DNA of 64,000 bases from Coprococcus sp. OM04-5BH. Its GTDB lineage: Bacteria; Bacillota; Clostridia; Lachnospirales; Lachnospiraceae. The stretch spans positions 1 through 64,000 of the forward strand of contig NZ_QULM01000006.1 of the NCBI RefSeq assembly GCF_003482105.1, given 5' to 3'. This document shows, piece by piece, positions 1-8,722 of this stretch; position 1 is the stretch's first letter; every line of letters starts with the position of its first letter. Made by a program: the position numbers and the translations under genes. The notes beneath the pieces were generated by a model that searched no databases, was not told the DNA's origin, and worked only from the letters and a program-made list of their open reading frames with translations.

Positions 1-80
1 TGAAATTTTATAAGAAATTTCAGGGTTGTCATGTTGTTAAATTTTCATGGTTCATTTGTCGGACATCGTTTTTGAATTAA

Positions 81-169
81 CGGAGAAGGAGGGATTTGAA
101 CCCTCGCGCCGCTATTAACGGCCTACTCCCTTTCCAGGGGAGCCCCTTCAACCGCTTGGGTACTTCTCC
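81..169 (-). tRNA. tRNA-Ser (GGA anticodon)
   Basis: On the minus strand this folds as a class II tRNA of 89 nt. The acceptor stem GGAGAAG pairs with CTTCTCC, followed by discriminator G. The anticodon arm is CTCCC-ctGGAaa-GGGAG, giving anticodon GGA (serine UCC/UCU). There is a long variable arm, and the T arm contains GGTTCAAATCC. CCA is not encoded. It lies 45 nt downstream of a second tRNA-Ser gene, and both are probably read from the promoter at 348-376. Confidence 0.96.
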
Positions 170-214
170 CAGTATCAAGCGATATCCTGGTCAGAACTTC
201 CTCATGAAGTTCAG

Positions 215-300
215 CGGAGAGAGAGGGATTCGAACCCTCGCGCCCTTTCGGACAAACGGTTTTCAAGACCGCCTCGTTATGACCGCTTCGATATCTCTCC
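215..300 (-). tRNA. tRNA-Ser (UGA anticodon)
   Basis: Minus-strand class II tRNA of 86 nt. The acceptor stem GGAGAGA pairs with TCTCTCC plus discriminator G. The anticodon loop is ttTGAaa (anticodon UGA, reading UCA/UCG). It has a long variable arm, and a T arm with GGTTCGAATCC. CCA is not encoded. It is the first gene after the promoter at 348-376 and the upstream partner of the tRNA-Ser(GGA) gene. Confidence 0.96.
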
Positions 301-347
301 ATAGCTTTTATGCTATTTTGTTATCGCTGTTCGCCAGCGACTTGTAT

Positions 348-376
348 ATAATATCACCCAAGCCACATGGTGTCAA
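348..376 (-). promoter_or_regulatory. promoter of the tRNA-Ser pair
   Basis: Minus strand: -35 TTGACA (376-371), 17-nt spacer, -10 TATTAT (353-348). Predicted start is about 40 nt upstream of the first tRNA. The near-consensus boxes and exact spacing make this a good sigma-A promoter. The rest of 301-496, between ispD and the tRNAs, shows no gene. Confidence 0.75.
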
Positions 377-496
377 CTATTTTTTTAAAAAATTTGTATT
401 TTTTTTGCACATGGTGAAAGTGATCTTATCCTCCACCTCCGCAGTGCATTTTTTCCAGCGGCGGCTATATGTTTTTCACAATGTGCATGCATGATT

Positions 497-1192
497 TTAT
501 GATCTGTGTTCCAGCAATACCTCTGCCAGTGCCAGATCTTCAGGGGTGGTTATCTTGATATTCGCATAGGAGCCATCTATAAGCTTGATCTTCACACCAC
601 CGTACCGCTCCATGATCATGGTATCATCGGTTATAGCTGTATCCCCACTGGCAACGAGCTTCTCATATGCTGCCACAAGCTCTCTCCTGCGAAAGCTCTG
701 AGGTGTCTGCACCTGCCACACATATCTGCGATCCGGAGTATCTACGCCATAGTCATTTTCATCACTTATCTTGATGGTATCCTTAGCCTTCACAGCCACA
801 GAGCAGCCTGTTTCTTCTTCCAGGGTTGCAATAGATCGTTTTACCATGTCACCGGTTATCAGCGGTCTTGCTCCGTCATGTATCAGCACATAATCTGCGC
901 TCTCACAGACTTCAAGCCCATTGCGTACAGAATCATATCTTTCCCTTCCACCGCTTATGATGTCGGTAACCTTGGAAAATCCATACCTTTCCACGATCTC
1001 TTTTCTGCAGTACTCTATATATTCATCCGAAACCACCAGGACTATGTCGTCTACAACGCTATCCTGGAATACTTTCAAGGAATAATATATTACAGGTTTT
1101 CCCGAAAGCTCCATATATTGTTTTGGTATATCTCCGCCCATGCGCCTGCCGCTTCCTGCCGCAAGGACTATGGCTGTTATTTTTTTCTTCAT
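497..1192 (-). CDS. ispD: 2-C-methyl-D-erythritol 4-phosphate cytidylyltransferase
   Basis: 231 aa, the usual length for IspD. The enzyme transfers CMP from CTP to methylerythritol 4-phosphate, the third step of the MEP isoprenoid pathway. Seen in the sequence: the N-terminal nucleotidyltransferase signature LAAGSGRRMGGDIPKQ, the HDGARPL motif near the middle, and the TPQSFRRREL segment. The start codon follows the tsaD stop by only 5 nt, so it is probably translationally coupled to tsaD and is the last gene of the series before the tRNAs. No clear terminator follows. Confidence 0.95.
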   Translation of the reverse strand: MKKKITAIVLAAGSGRRMGGDIPKQYMELSGKPVIYYSLKVFQDSVVDDIVLVVSDEYIEYCRKEIVERYGFSKVTDIISGGRERYDSVRNGLEVCESADYVLIHDGARPLITGDMVKRSIATLEEETGCSVAVKAKDTIKISDENDYGVDTPDRRYVWQVQTPQSFRRRELVAAYEKLVASGDTAITDDTMIMERYGGVKIKLIDGSYANIKITTPEDLALAEVLLEHRS

Positions 1193-1197
1193 CTGTT

Positions 1198-2226
1198 TTA
1201 TCTTTCCCCAAGCTTAAGGTTCGGGATAGCATTAAGATCCCATCCGTGTCTTGTACCTTTTATATACTCATAGTATCCGGCAGCTCCGATCATCGCCGCA
1301 TTATCGGTACACAATACAGGCTTCGGATAGTATAATTCTATGCCATTTTTGTCACACAGCTCTTTCATAGCTGCCCTAAGCCCTGAATTTGACGCAACTC
1401 CGCCTGCCAGCGCCAGCTTCTTCATTCCGTATTTCTTCGCAGCATTCACTGCATGCTCTGACAGGACATCAGTTACAGACTTCTGGAATGAGGCAGCCAC
1501 ATCTGCTCTGTTTATCTCTTCATGCTTCATTTCTGCGGAATTAATGTAATTAAGCACCGCTGACTTAAGTCCCGAGAAGCTGAAATCATATTCATTATCG
1601 CTTATCTTCGCCCTTGGGAATGATATGGCGTCAGGATTCCCCTCCTTCGCCAGCTTATCAACCTTAGGTCCTCCCGGATATCCAAGTCCTATGGCTCTTG
1701 CCACCTTGTCAAATGCTTCTCCTGCGGCATCATCTCTTGTAACTCCAAGGATCTCAAATTCGCCGTAGCCTGTAACCTTTACAAGATGTGTATGTCCACC
1801 GGAAACAACCAGACACATAAACGGTGGTTCAAGATCCGGAGACTCAATGAAATTCGCTGCTATGTGTCCTTCTATATGATGTACTCCCACCAGTGGAAGC
1901 TTCTTGGCATAGCTTATGGCCTTAGCCGCACCCACGCCCACAAGTAATGCACCTACAAGCCCCGGTCCGTAGGTAACTGCCACCGCATCTATGTCATCCA
2001 ATGTACAGTCTGCCTCTTTGAGGGCCGCCTTTATTACCTGATTAACCTTTTCTATGTGTTTTCTTGAAGCTATCTCCGGCACAACACCTCCATACAGAGT
2101 ATGTATATCTATCTGGGAGTATATGATATTTGACAATACTTTTCTTCCATTTACAACTACTGCTGCTGAGGTTTCATCGCAAGATGACTCTATGGCAAGT
2201 ATCTTAACTTCTCTTTCGTCGCTCAT
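1198..2226 (-). CDS. tsaD: tRNA N6-adenosine threonylcarbamoyltransferase TsaD
   Basis: 342 aa, full length. TsaD is the ASKHA-fold catalytic subunit that attaches the threonylcarbamoyl group to A37 of ANN-decoding tRNAs, working with TsaB and TsaE. Visible: N-terminal [16 protein letters not shown] phosphate-binding motif, the metal-binding [10 protein letters not shown] segment, and a C-terminal [13 protein letters not shown] motif. tsaB and tsaE lie upstream on the same strand (4297-5455); tsaC/ywlC, which makes the intermediate, is not in the window. Start chosen at [15 protein letters not shown]. Confidence 0.97.
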   Translation of the reverse strand: MSDEREVKILAIESSCDETSAAVVVNGRKVLSNIIYSQIDIHTLYGGVVPEIASRKHIEKVNQVIKAALKEADCTLDDIDAVAVTYGPGLVGALLVGVGAAKAISYAKKLPLVGVHHIEGHIAANFIESPDLEPPFMCLVVSGGHTHLVKVTGYGEFEILGVTRDDAAGEAFDKVARAIGLGYPGGPKVDKLAKEGNPDAISFPRAKISDNEYDFSFSGLKSAVLNYINSAEMKHEEINRADVAASFQKSVTDVLSEHAVNAAKKYGMKKLALAGGVASNSGLRAAMKELCDKNGIELYYPKPVLCTDNAAMIGAAGYYEYIKGTRHGWDLNAIPNLKLGER

Positions 2227-2300
2227 AATATGTTCCTCTCTATTGAACGTCTGCCATATAAAATTGGCACCGTTTAAAATACACCTTCGTCGTTTATTAT

Positions 2301-3212
2301 TTACTCTTCTTCAAAAACCAGGGTTCTTTCTGTTCTGTCTTTTGCCGCATATGCCCTTGGGAACACCTCCCGTACCTTGTCAATATACTGGGCAGGCTTC
2401 ACAAGGGATGGGCTGTAATGGGTAAGCCACATCTCTCCCACATCCGCCTTTGCTGCGATCTCCGCAGCTTCATACATGGTCATATGCTTATGGTCTATAG
2501 CTTTCTGAATCTTATCCTCCTCGCCGTACATGCCCTCGCAGATAAACAGATCCGATCCGGCTGCATACTTTTCTATGGCAGGAGTCGGTCTGGTGTCCGT
2601 ACAGTATGTGACCTTAAGACCCTTTCTGGCAGGTCCAAGCACCATATCAGGGGTAAATATCTTTCCGTCCGCCTCTATGGTCTCCCCCTTCTGGAGTCTG
2701 TTCCAATACGGAAGAGGTATGTCCTGGCTTCTGGCTCTATCCGCGTCAAATCTGCCTGTTCTGTTAAGGCTCATGGAGTATCCGTAGCAGGTTATATTAT
2801 GGCACACTCTGTAGGCATCAAAATTTATCCCACACACCTCAAAATGTTCCTCAGCTTCATTAAGTTCCTTGAATTTGATCTCAAAAGGAAGTTCAGGTGC
2901 TATAACCCTAAGGGAGTTTACCACCTTTTCAAGTCTCTTAGGTCCAACCAGCAGCAAAGGTTCCTTTCTGTCTGTATTGCCTATGGTAAGCAAAAGTCCC
3001 GGAAGCCCGCTTATGTGATCTGCATGATAATGGGTGAAGCATATAACATCTATAGGCTTAAAACTCCAGCCTTGTTGTTTGATGGCAACCTGAGTTCCCT
3101 CACCGCAGTCTATAAGTATGGAACTGCCATTATATCTCACCATAAGTGACGTCAGTGCCCTGTGAGGCAGGGGCATCATTCCTCCGGTTCCAAGCAAACA
3201 CACATCAAGCAT
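2301..3212 (-). CDS. ribonuclease Z-like metallo-beta-lactamase-fold hydrolase
   Basis: 303 aa when started at [11 protein letters not shown], which follows a GGAGGAAGGAT ribosome binding site; an upstream in-frame ATG lacks a site. Metallo-beta-lactamase fold: the metal motif THYHADH is at residues 60-66, GTGGMMPLP at the N terminus, and further His/Asp residues (TDTRPTP, DHKHMT, THYSPSL) occur in the order seen in RNase Z. RNase Z removes 3' trailers from tRNA precursors lacking encoded CCA, which suits the two CCA-less tRNAs here. Substrate assignment is inferred from the family. Confidence 0.82.
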   Translation of the reverse strand: MLDVCLLGTGGMMPLPHRALTSLMVRYNGSSILIDCGEGTQVAIKQQGWSFKPIDVICFTHYHADHISGLPGLLLTIGNTDRKEPLLLVGPKRLEKVVNSLRVIAPELPFEIKFKELNEAEEHFEVCGINFDAYRVCHNITCYGYSMSLNRTGRFDADRARSQDIPLPYWNRLQKGETIEADGKIFTPDMVLGPARKGLKVTYCTDTRPTPAIEKYAAGSDLFICEGMYGEEDKIQKAIDHKHMTMYEAAEIAAKADVGEMWLTHYSPSLVKPAQYIDKVREVFPRAYAAKDRTERTLVFEEE

Positions 3213-3331
3213 TATATCCTTCCTCCATCTTCTATATCTTTCCCCAGATAATAGCTTTTTTTGCAAAGCCTTATATCCGGGTCATTTCAGGATCATCTTT
3301 TTTCTTTTCATATCTCCGGCCAGCTCCGGAA

Positions 3332-3559
3332 TCAATTTCCCAGAAGTTCTGCCGTCTCTTTTACGTTTACAGGTATTGTGAGGTTTTTGCATAATCTGTC
3401 ATAACACTCTTCGCACAGTATCAGCTCATGGGTCTCTCCGTCTTTTTTTGAGAAATATCCCCATTCCTTTCTGATCTTTACAAAATCCTCAAGATATATT
3501 ATATCCTTGTCCTTATCACTTCCGGTATTTATGTTTTTTCCACATCCATTGCACATCAT
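3332..3559 (-). CDS. small protein with two Cys pairs, unknown function
   Basis: About 75 aa when started at the double Met (3559 or 3556) downstream of GGAAG; the longer ORF adds a lysine/tyrosine-rich stretch without a ribosome binding site. Two CxxC knuckles are present, CNGCG near the N terminus and CEECYDRLC near residue 55, separated by an acidic/aromatic region, suggesting one zinc site. It ends with ETAELLGN. It sits between rimI and the RNase Z-like gene on the same strand. I do not recognise a named family; a zinc-ribbon-like fold is inference. Confidence 0.6.
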   Translation of the reverse strand: MMCNGCGKNINTGSDKDKDIIYLEDFVKIRKEWGYFSKKDGETHELILCEECYDRLCKNLTIPVNVKETAELLGN

Positions 3560-3688
3560 ATTCTTCCGTACCTCGCTGTAAAAATAATATAAGTCTATAC
3601 TAATATACTTGTTCTTAATTTTATACCGGTAATTTATGGATATCATCTTCTTTATATCGAGTATTTTTTCATTTTTGATTTAAACTTT

Positions 3689-4177
3689 CTACTCTAAATA
3701 TTTCTTCATTACTACAGCATCCTCCTTGGGATCTCTGTAATAATCCTTCCGCCTTGATATCTCATCAAAGTCAAACTTTTCATACAGGGCTATTGCTTTT
3801 TCGTTACTTTCTCTCACCTCAAGCATTATGGATTCGTGTCCGTTTTTCTTGAGATCATACACCATATACTGCATTAGCTGTGTGGCAACGCCTCTGCCTC
3901 TGACGTCCTCACGAACTGCAATCCTTAACAGGTCACAGTCCTCGCACGGTGCAGAATATATTATATATCCCACCAGTGCCTGTCCGTCGCCGTCTCCTTC
4001 CATGGCAACCATCACCTTATCATAGGTTCCGAATATGGAAGCCATTACATTTTCCTCATTCCATGGATTTGAAAATATTTTCTCTCCAAGTTCAACTATG
4101 TCAATAGCCTGACATTCCTCTGCTTCTTTTATAGTTATGGTAATAATGGGGGCCGCCCCACCGTCATCAAAACTCAT
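3689..4177 (-). CDS. rimI: ribosomal protein S18-alanine N-acetyltransferase (RimI-like GNAT)
   Basis: 162 aa GNAT-family acetyltransferase. Motif A contains VREDVRGRGVATQLM, the acetyl-CoA pyrophosphate-binding R-x-x-G-x-G/A loop, and the C terminus has ESNEKAIALYEKFDF, typical of RimI. RimI acetylates the N-terminal alanine of S18. Its position beside tsaB-tsaE matches the common Firmicutes order tsaE-tsaB-rimI-tsaD. The first ~15 residues have no obvious equivalent in the family, so a later start cannot be excluded. Confidence 0.85.
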   Translation of the reverse strand: MSFDDGGAAPIITITIKEAEECQAIDIVELGEKIFSNPWNEENVMASIFGTYDKVMVAMEGDGDGQALVGYIIYSAPCEDCDLLRIAVREDVRGRGVATQLMQYMVYDLKKNGHESIMLEVRESNEKAIALYEKFDFDEISRRKDYYRDPKEDAVVMKKYLE

Positions 4178-4296
4178 TTTTACTGCTCCTTATTTCTTAG
4201 CACGGCTTACAGATCAATGCGTGCTTTCTTTTTATGTTTATGCGCCATCCGGCACTTTCTCTTTATTCTTATCTTTTTGTTCTTGCCTTTTTATCT

Positions 4297-4992
4297 TTAC
4301 CTGCCGGATTCTCTCTCTGCCTGGGATTTTCTCAGGTAATCCGGCGCGAAATCATCGCCATTTGAAACATGTCCCTGCTTATACAGCTCATACGCCGCAA
4401 CCGCTACAGTTCCGGCGCTCTGTCTGTTCATATGGGCAGGTGCAAATGTATAACCCACCTTAGTCTTCTCTTTTATCTGTTCAGCATATGGAACGGTTCC
4501 GTCTCCAAGATAAACCACAGGCTCACCGATTTTATTTACCCTATCAATAATATCAGCTATGTCAAGAGGGGTCTGGTCAAGGACTGTTGTTATGCCTTCT
4601 TCATCAGTATATCTGTAGATTCCTGTATATACCTGATTTCTTCTTGCATCCATAAGTGGACAGATCACATGGTCGCTGCCCCACATATTGTACGCCAGTC
4701 CAAGAAGTGTAGGAACCGTAACCACCGGCTTATCAAGAGCCAGTGACAATCCCTTCACTGTTGCCGCGCCGATCCTTAAGCCTGTAAATGAACCCGGACC
4801 ATTTGCAAGGGCAAGGACATCCACATCCTTAACGTCCATACTGAGCATCTTCATCAGCTCATCCAGCATAGGCAACAGGGTCTGTGAATGGGTCTTCTTA
4901 TGATTGGTTGTGTATTCTCCAAGTAAAATATCATCCTCAGTCAGGGCAACTGATGCCACCATGCCCGAGCTGTCAAAAGCCAGTATCTTCAT
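4297..4992 (-). CDS. tsaB: tRNA threonylcarbamoyladenosine biosynthesis protein TsaB
   Basis: 231 aa. TsaB is a catalytically inactive ASKHA paralogue that forms a heterodimer with TsaD in the t6A complex. Seen: N-terminal ILAFDSSGMVASVAL and the signature GPGSFTGLRIGAATVKGL at about residues 65-83. It lies 28 nt downstream of tsaE and upstream of rimI. Length and motifs are normal. Confidence 0.95.
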   Translation of the reverse strand: MKILAFDSSGMVASVALTEDDILLGEYTTNHKKTHSQTLLPMLDELMKMLSMDVKDVDVLALANGPGSFTGLRIGAATVKGLSLALDKPVVTVPTLLGLAYNMWGSDHVICPLMDARRNQVYTGIYRYTDEEGITTVLDQTPLDIADIIDRVNKIGEPVVYLGDGTVPYAEQIKEKTKVGYTFAPAHMNRQSAGTVAVAAYELYKQGHVSNGDDFAPDYLRKSQAERESGR

Positions 4993-5020
4993 ACCGTCTG
5001 CACCTCCTGTTTATTTCAAT

Positions 5021-5455
5021 CTACACAGATACAAGGCTTATGCGTCTGTAATCTGTTCCCTTCGTAAGATCTTTCTCTATGGTAAGCTTCCTGTAATGGT
5101 CAGGAAGTATATCTTCTATTAAGTTCGCCCATTCTATGAGGCACACCCCATCGCCGTAGATCATATCGTTATAGCCGATCTCGTCCATTTCGTCAACGTC
5201 GCCGATGCGATACACGTCAAAGTGATACAGGGGCAGCCTGCCCTCATCATATATCTTAACTATTGTAAATGTAGGGCTGTTCACCACTTCATTGATACCA
5301 AGCCCTTTGGCAAAGCCTTTGGAGAAAATTGTTTTTCCCACGCCCAGATCTCCGTAAAAGCAATATACATCGCCCTTCTCTGCAGCCTCACCAAACTCTC
5401 TGCCTATGTTATAGGTGTCTTCCTCGCTAAAGCTCTCTCTTATTATATCTTCCAT
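5021..5455 (-). CDS. tsaE: tRNA threonylcarbamoyladenosine biosynthesis ATPase TsaE
   Basis: 144 aa. P-loop ATPase of the t6A complex. Walker A GDLGVGKT at about residues 36-43, switch segment NSPTFTIVKIY, and Walker B-like VCLIEWAN. ATP hydrolysis by TsaE is needed for turnover of the TsaBD complex. It heads the tsaE-tsaB-rimI group; 144 nt separate it from the dCMP deaminase gene upstream. Confidence 0.95.
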   Translation of the reverse strand: MEDIIRESFSEEDTYNIGREFGEAAEKGDVYCFYGDLGVGKTIFSKGFAKGLGINEVVNSPTFTIVKIYDEGRLPLYHFDVYRIGDVDEMDEIGYNDMIYGDGVCLIEWANLIEDILPDHYRKLTIEKDLTKGTDYRRISLVSV

Positions 5456-5599
5456 GTTCTCAATATTTTCCGATCTTTTTTATTTTTGCTTCACTCTGTA
5501 TTCAACCTTTGTAATCCCACTTAAACACCGCTGTCCCGCTTCTGTGTTTAATTTTCAGCATTCAGTTCTGCTCACATCCGCTTTGCGTTCTTATCAAGT

Positions 5600-6079
5600 C
5601 TACAGGTCAAAGGTTATCTTTCGTCCCTTTACCTCGAACGGTCTGTAGGTTATTCCCGCCATGTCAAACATTCTCTTTGAAGCAATGGTGCTGTCGGTGT
5701 TGGAATATTTGTCCGAACAGTATATAACCTCCTTTATGCCGCACTGGATTATAGCCTTAGCACACTCATTGCAAGGAAACAGGGTTGAATAGATTCTTGC
5801 ATCCTTAAGGCTTCCGCCCCTGTAATTAAGTATCGCATTAAGCTCCGCATGGCACACAAAGAAATATTTGTTGTCCAGAGGGGCACCGACCTTACCCCAT
5901 GGCATTGTGTCATCATTGCAGCCTGCCGGCATACCGTTATAGCCTACGGACATTATCCTGTTGTTTTCATCTACGATACATGCTCCCACCTGGGTAGAGG
6001 GATCCTTGCTTCGCTCTGCCGACAGCATCGCTATTCCCATGAAATACTGATCCCAACTTATGTAATCTGTTCTCTTCAT
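5600..6079 (-). CDS. dCMP deaminase family protein
   Basis: 159 aa zinc-dependent cytidine/deoxycytidylate deaminase. The zinc and proton-shuttle motif HAELNAIL is at about residues 78-85 and PCNECAKAI follows. An additional DPSTQVGACIVD segment near the N terminus is characteristic of dCMP deaminases and ComEB. Reaction: dCMP to dUMP, feeding thymidylate synthesis. A ribosome binding site AAGGAGGAGG precedes the ATG. It probably starts the transcript running toward ispD. Confidence 0.9.
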   Translation of the reverse strand: MKRTDYISWDQYFMGIAMLSAERSKDPSTQVGACIVDENNRIMSVGYNGMPAGCNDDTMPWGKVGAPLDNKYFFVCHAELNAILNYRGGSLKDARIYSTLFPCNECAKAIIQCGIKEVIYCSDKYSNTDSTIASKRMFDMAGITYRPFEVKGRKITFDL

Positions 6080-6172
6080 ATGTTTGCCCCTCCTCCTTAA
6101 ACTTCAGCCCATTTAAAATTCGCCTGTTGGTGTCGCCCTCTCATCTGTTCAGGGGCATTTCCTAAGCACCGT

Positions 6173-6197
6173 TCCAAGTGTGTTGCCGACACTTGGA
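6173..6197. repeat. hairpin TCCAAGTGT / ACACTTGGA
   Basis: Perfect 9-bp inverted repeat with a 7-nt loop in the 213-nt gap between hom and the dCMP deaminase gene. No T-run follows on either strand, so it is not a simple terminator. Role unknown; an operator or leader hairpin for the dCMP deaminase transcript is possible. Confidence 0.5.
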
Positions 6198-6225
6198 CAC
6201 TCACCCGGCAAAGGTCTGACGCCAC

Positions 6226-6270
6226 AAAAGCCGGTGAAAGATCTTTGCCTTAAAACAGTCTTCCACCGGC
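6226..6270 (-). terminator. Rho-independent terminator of hom
   Basis: Minus strand: GCCGGTGGAAGA (6270-6259) pairs with TCTTTCACCGGC (6241-6230) in a 12-bp stem with one G-T wobble, followed by TTTTGT. It begins 22 nt after the hom stop codon. Confidence 0.8.
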
Positions 6271-6292
6271 ATATATTTATCCCTGCAAATAA

Positions 6293-7498
6293 TTAAAAGT
6301 CAACACGTATGCCGCTTATAATATCAAACTTACCGCACGCATCTTCATAAAGAGATTCCTTAACAGGCTTTGTGATGAAGGCTTTCTCACCTGCTATGCC
6401 TGCAGTGATATATGAAACCTCGCCAAACTCAGCCTCTATAGCCGCATCCTCAACCTTGTCTGATACTCTTACAAAGAATTTATTCTCTGCGTCCTTAAAA
6501 TCTCCAAGCTCAAGAGGTTCCTCATCCCAGATAGTAAGGACATTGCGCCCAAGGTTCTTCACTGCATCCACAACATCCGCAACAACCGCCGAGGCTGTAG
6601 GAAGCTTTCCTGCGCCTCTTCCATAGAACATCGCGTCATCAAGAACATTTCCATGGACAAATACGCCATTAAATACATCATCTATTCCTGCCAGTGGATG
6701 TTCCTTGCCTATGAGCATAGGGGCAACAAATGTATAAAGTGTTCCCTCTATCTCCTTTGTGGTTCCCACAAGCTTTATTGCTGCATCCATAACCTTTGCA
6801 TACCGGAAATCTTCTGTTGTTATCTTTGTTATTCCCTCTGTATGGATACGGTTATAATCAAGGTTCTTGCCATATGCCAGTGATGTGAGGATTGCTATCT
6901 TACGACATGCGTCACCGCCCTCAACATCCGCCTCAGGATTTCTCTCTGCATAGCCAAGCTCCTGAGCCTGCTTAAGTACTGTTGCGTAGTCAGCACCTTC
7001 ATTCGCCATCTTTGTAAGAATATAGTTGGTTGTTCCGTTAAGTATACCTGTGATCTCTGTGATCTTATCTGCTGTAAGTGATGAGATAAGAGGGCGAACT
7101 ATAGGTATTCCGCCGCCTGCTGAAGCCTCGAAGAAGAAATTAACGCTCTTGTCGGCTGCGATCTTAAGAAGCTCAACACCGTGGGTAGCCACAAGCTCCT
7201 TGTTAGATGTGGCAACACTCTTACCTGCAAGAAGACACTTCTTAACAAATGTGTATGCCGGTTCTACACCACCCATAACTTCAACAACTACCTTTACATC
7301 TTCGTCATTGAGTATAGTTTCAAAGTCGTGAACAAGAATCTTCTCAACGGGATCTCCCGGGAAATCTCTCAGGTCGAGAACATATTTAATGTTGATCTCC
7401 TCGCCTGCTTTCCTGTTTATGATACTGCCGTTGGTATTTATAACCTCAACAACTCCTGATCCAACTGTGCCGTAGCCTAAAACCGCTATATTCACCAT
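6293..7498 (-). CDS. hom: homoserine dehydrogenase
   Basis: 401 aa. NAD(P)H-dependent reduction of aspartate semialdehyde to homoserine, the branch point to threonine and methionine. Seen: Rossmann glycine motif GYGTVGSGVVEV at the N terminus, GTTNYIL in the catalytic domain, and EADVEGGDACRKIAIL. The C-terminal ~65 residues are shorter than the full ACT regulatory domain of many Firmicutes Hom proteins, so feedback control by threonine may be altered (inference). It follows prfB by 45 nt and is probably cotranscribed. thrH, a possible homoserine phosphotransferase, is 15 kb away. Confidence 0.95.
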   Translation of the reverse strand: MVNIAVLGYGTVGSGVVEVINTNGSIINRKAGEEINIKYVLDLRDFPGDPVEKILVHDFETILNDEDVKVVVEVMGGVEPAYTFVKKCLLAGKSVATSNKELVATHGVELLKIAADKSVNFFFEASAGGGIPIVRPLISSLTADKITEITGILNGTTNYILTKMANEGADYATVLKQAQELGYAERNPEADVEGGDACRKIAILTSLAYGKNLDYNRIHTEGITKITTEDFRYAKVMDAAIKLVGTTKEIEGTLYTFVAPMLIGKEHPLAGIDDVFNGVFVHGNVLDDAMFYGRGAGKLPTASAVVADVVDAVKNLGRNVLTIWDEEPLELGDFKDAENKFFVRVSDKVEDAAIEAEFGEVSYITAGIAGEKAFITKPVKESLYEDACGKFDIISGIRVDF

Positions 7499-7543
7499 TG
7501 TTCTCTTTCTCCTTTATCCTTACATTTGATGTTTCTTAATTAG

Positions 7544-8654
7544 TTATTCTCTGCAACTGTTCCATTTTAAATACGCATTCATAAAATTGTCAAGTTCGCC
7601 GTCTAAGACAGCAGCAACATTTCCTGTTTCCTCGCCGGTCCGGTTGTCCTTAACAAGTTTGTATGGCTGCATAACGTATGATCTTATCTGACTTCCGAAG
7701 CCGTTGTCCAGCAGCTCGCCTCTTATATCAGATATTTTATCAAGATTTTCCTGCTTTTTGATAAGGTACAGCTTTGATTTCAACATCTGCATTGCCTTAT
7801 CCTTGTTCATGTGCTGTGAACGCTCATTCTGGCACTGAACTACTATGCCCGTTGGAAGATGTGTTATCCTGACAGCAGAGGAGGTCTTATTTATATGCTG
7901 TCCGCCTGCGCCTGAGGATCTGTATGTATCTATACGGAGGTCATCGTCATTTATCTCGATCTCGAGATCTTCCTCGATCTCAGGGATCACATCGCAGGAG
8001 GCAAATGACGTCTGTCTCTTGCCCGCCGCATTAAATGGCGATATCCTAACCAGTCTGTGGACGCCCTTCTCGGACTTGAGATAGCCGTAGGCATTCTCTC
8101 CGCATACCTGTATAGTTACTGATTTTATGCCTGCCTCATCACCCTCAAGGTAATCAAGAAGTTCAACCTTATAGCCCTTCTTCTCTGCCCATCTGGTATA
8201 CATTCTGTATAGCATTGATACCCAGTCACACGCCTCGGTTCCACCGGCGCCTGCATGTAATGTGAGCACTGCGTCATGGTTGTCAAATTCATCCGACAAC
8301 AGAAGCTTTACTCTGTAGTCGTCAAACTCCTTTGTAAATACCTCTAACATGTTCTGGATCTCTTCAACCATGGAAGCGTCATTTTCCTCTTCTGCCATCT
8401 CTACCAGTTCCTGCATGTCATCAAAATCTGAAGACAGCTTGTTAAAGCCATCCACCTGATCCTCCAGCAACTTAAGCTCCCTGGATACTTCTGTTGAATG
8501 TTTTATATCATCCCAAAATCCCGGCTGCTCCATTTCATAGTGGAGCTTGCCTATTCCGTCTAATTTGCCAGGGATGTCAAAGTGAATCCCTTACTTCCAT
8601 TAGAGGCTGCTTCAGTGTGCCCAGAGTGTATTTTATCTGGTCTGTTTCTAACAC
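7544..8654 (-). CDS. prfB: peptide chain release factor 2, with programmed +1 frameshift
   Basis: RF2 recognises UGA and UAA. The gene is in two frames. A GTG start at 8654, preceded by AGGTGAT, opens 25 codons ending CTT TGA (TGA at 8579-8577). A +1 shift at CTT-TGA-C, skipping T8579, enters the main frame with GACATCCCTGGC and continues to 7544. The joined product is about 369 aa, the normal RF2 length. The SD-like AAGGGA just upstream of the slip site is also canonical. Visible in the protein: SPF stop-codon motif (RISPFNAAG) and GGQ loop (SGAGGQHINKT). It follows secA by 68 nt. Confidence 0.96.
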
Positions 8655-8722
8655 CTATAATCACCTGCTTTTCTGATTTATTTTCAATTCATTATACATC
8701 TTAAGATGTATGGGGTATTTCT

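Noticed and set aside
96..494. 132-codon plus-strand ORF
   Set aside because: It runs antisense through both tRNA-Ser genes; its composition follows from tRNA sequence and there is no ribosome binding site.
7544..8533. prfB read as an N-terminally truncated or broken gene
   Set aside because: The missing N terminus is present in another frame with the canonical CTT-TGA-C programmed frameshift site.
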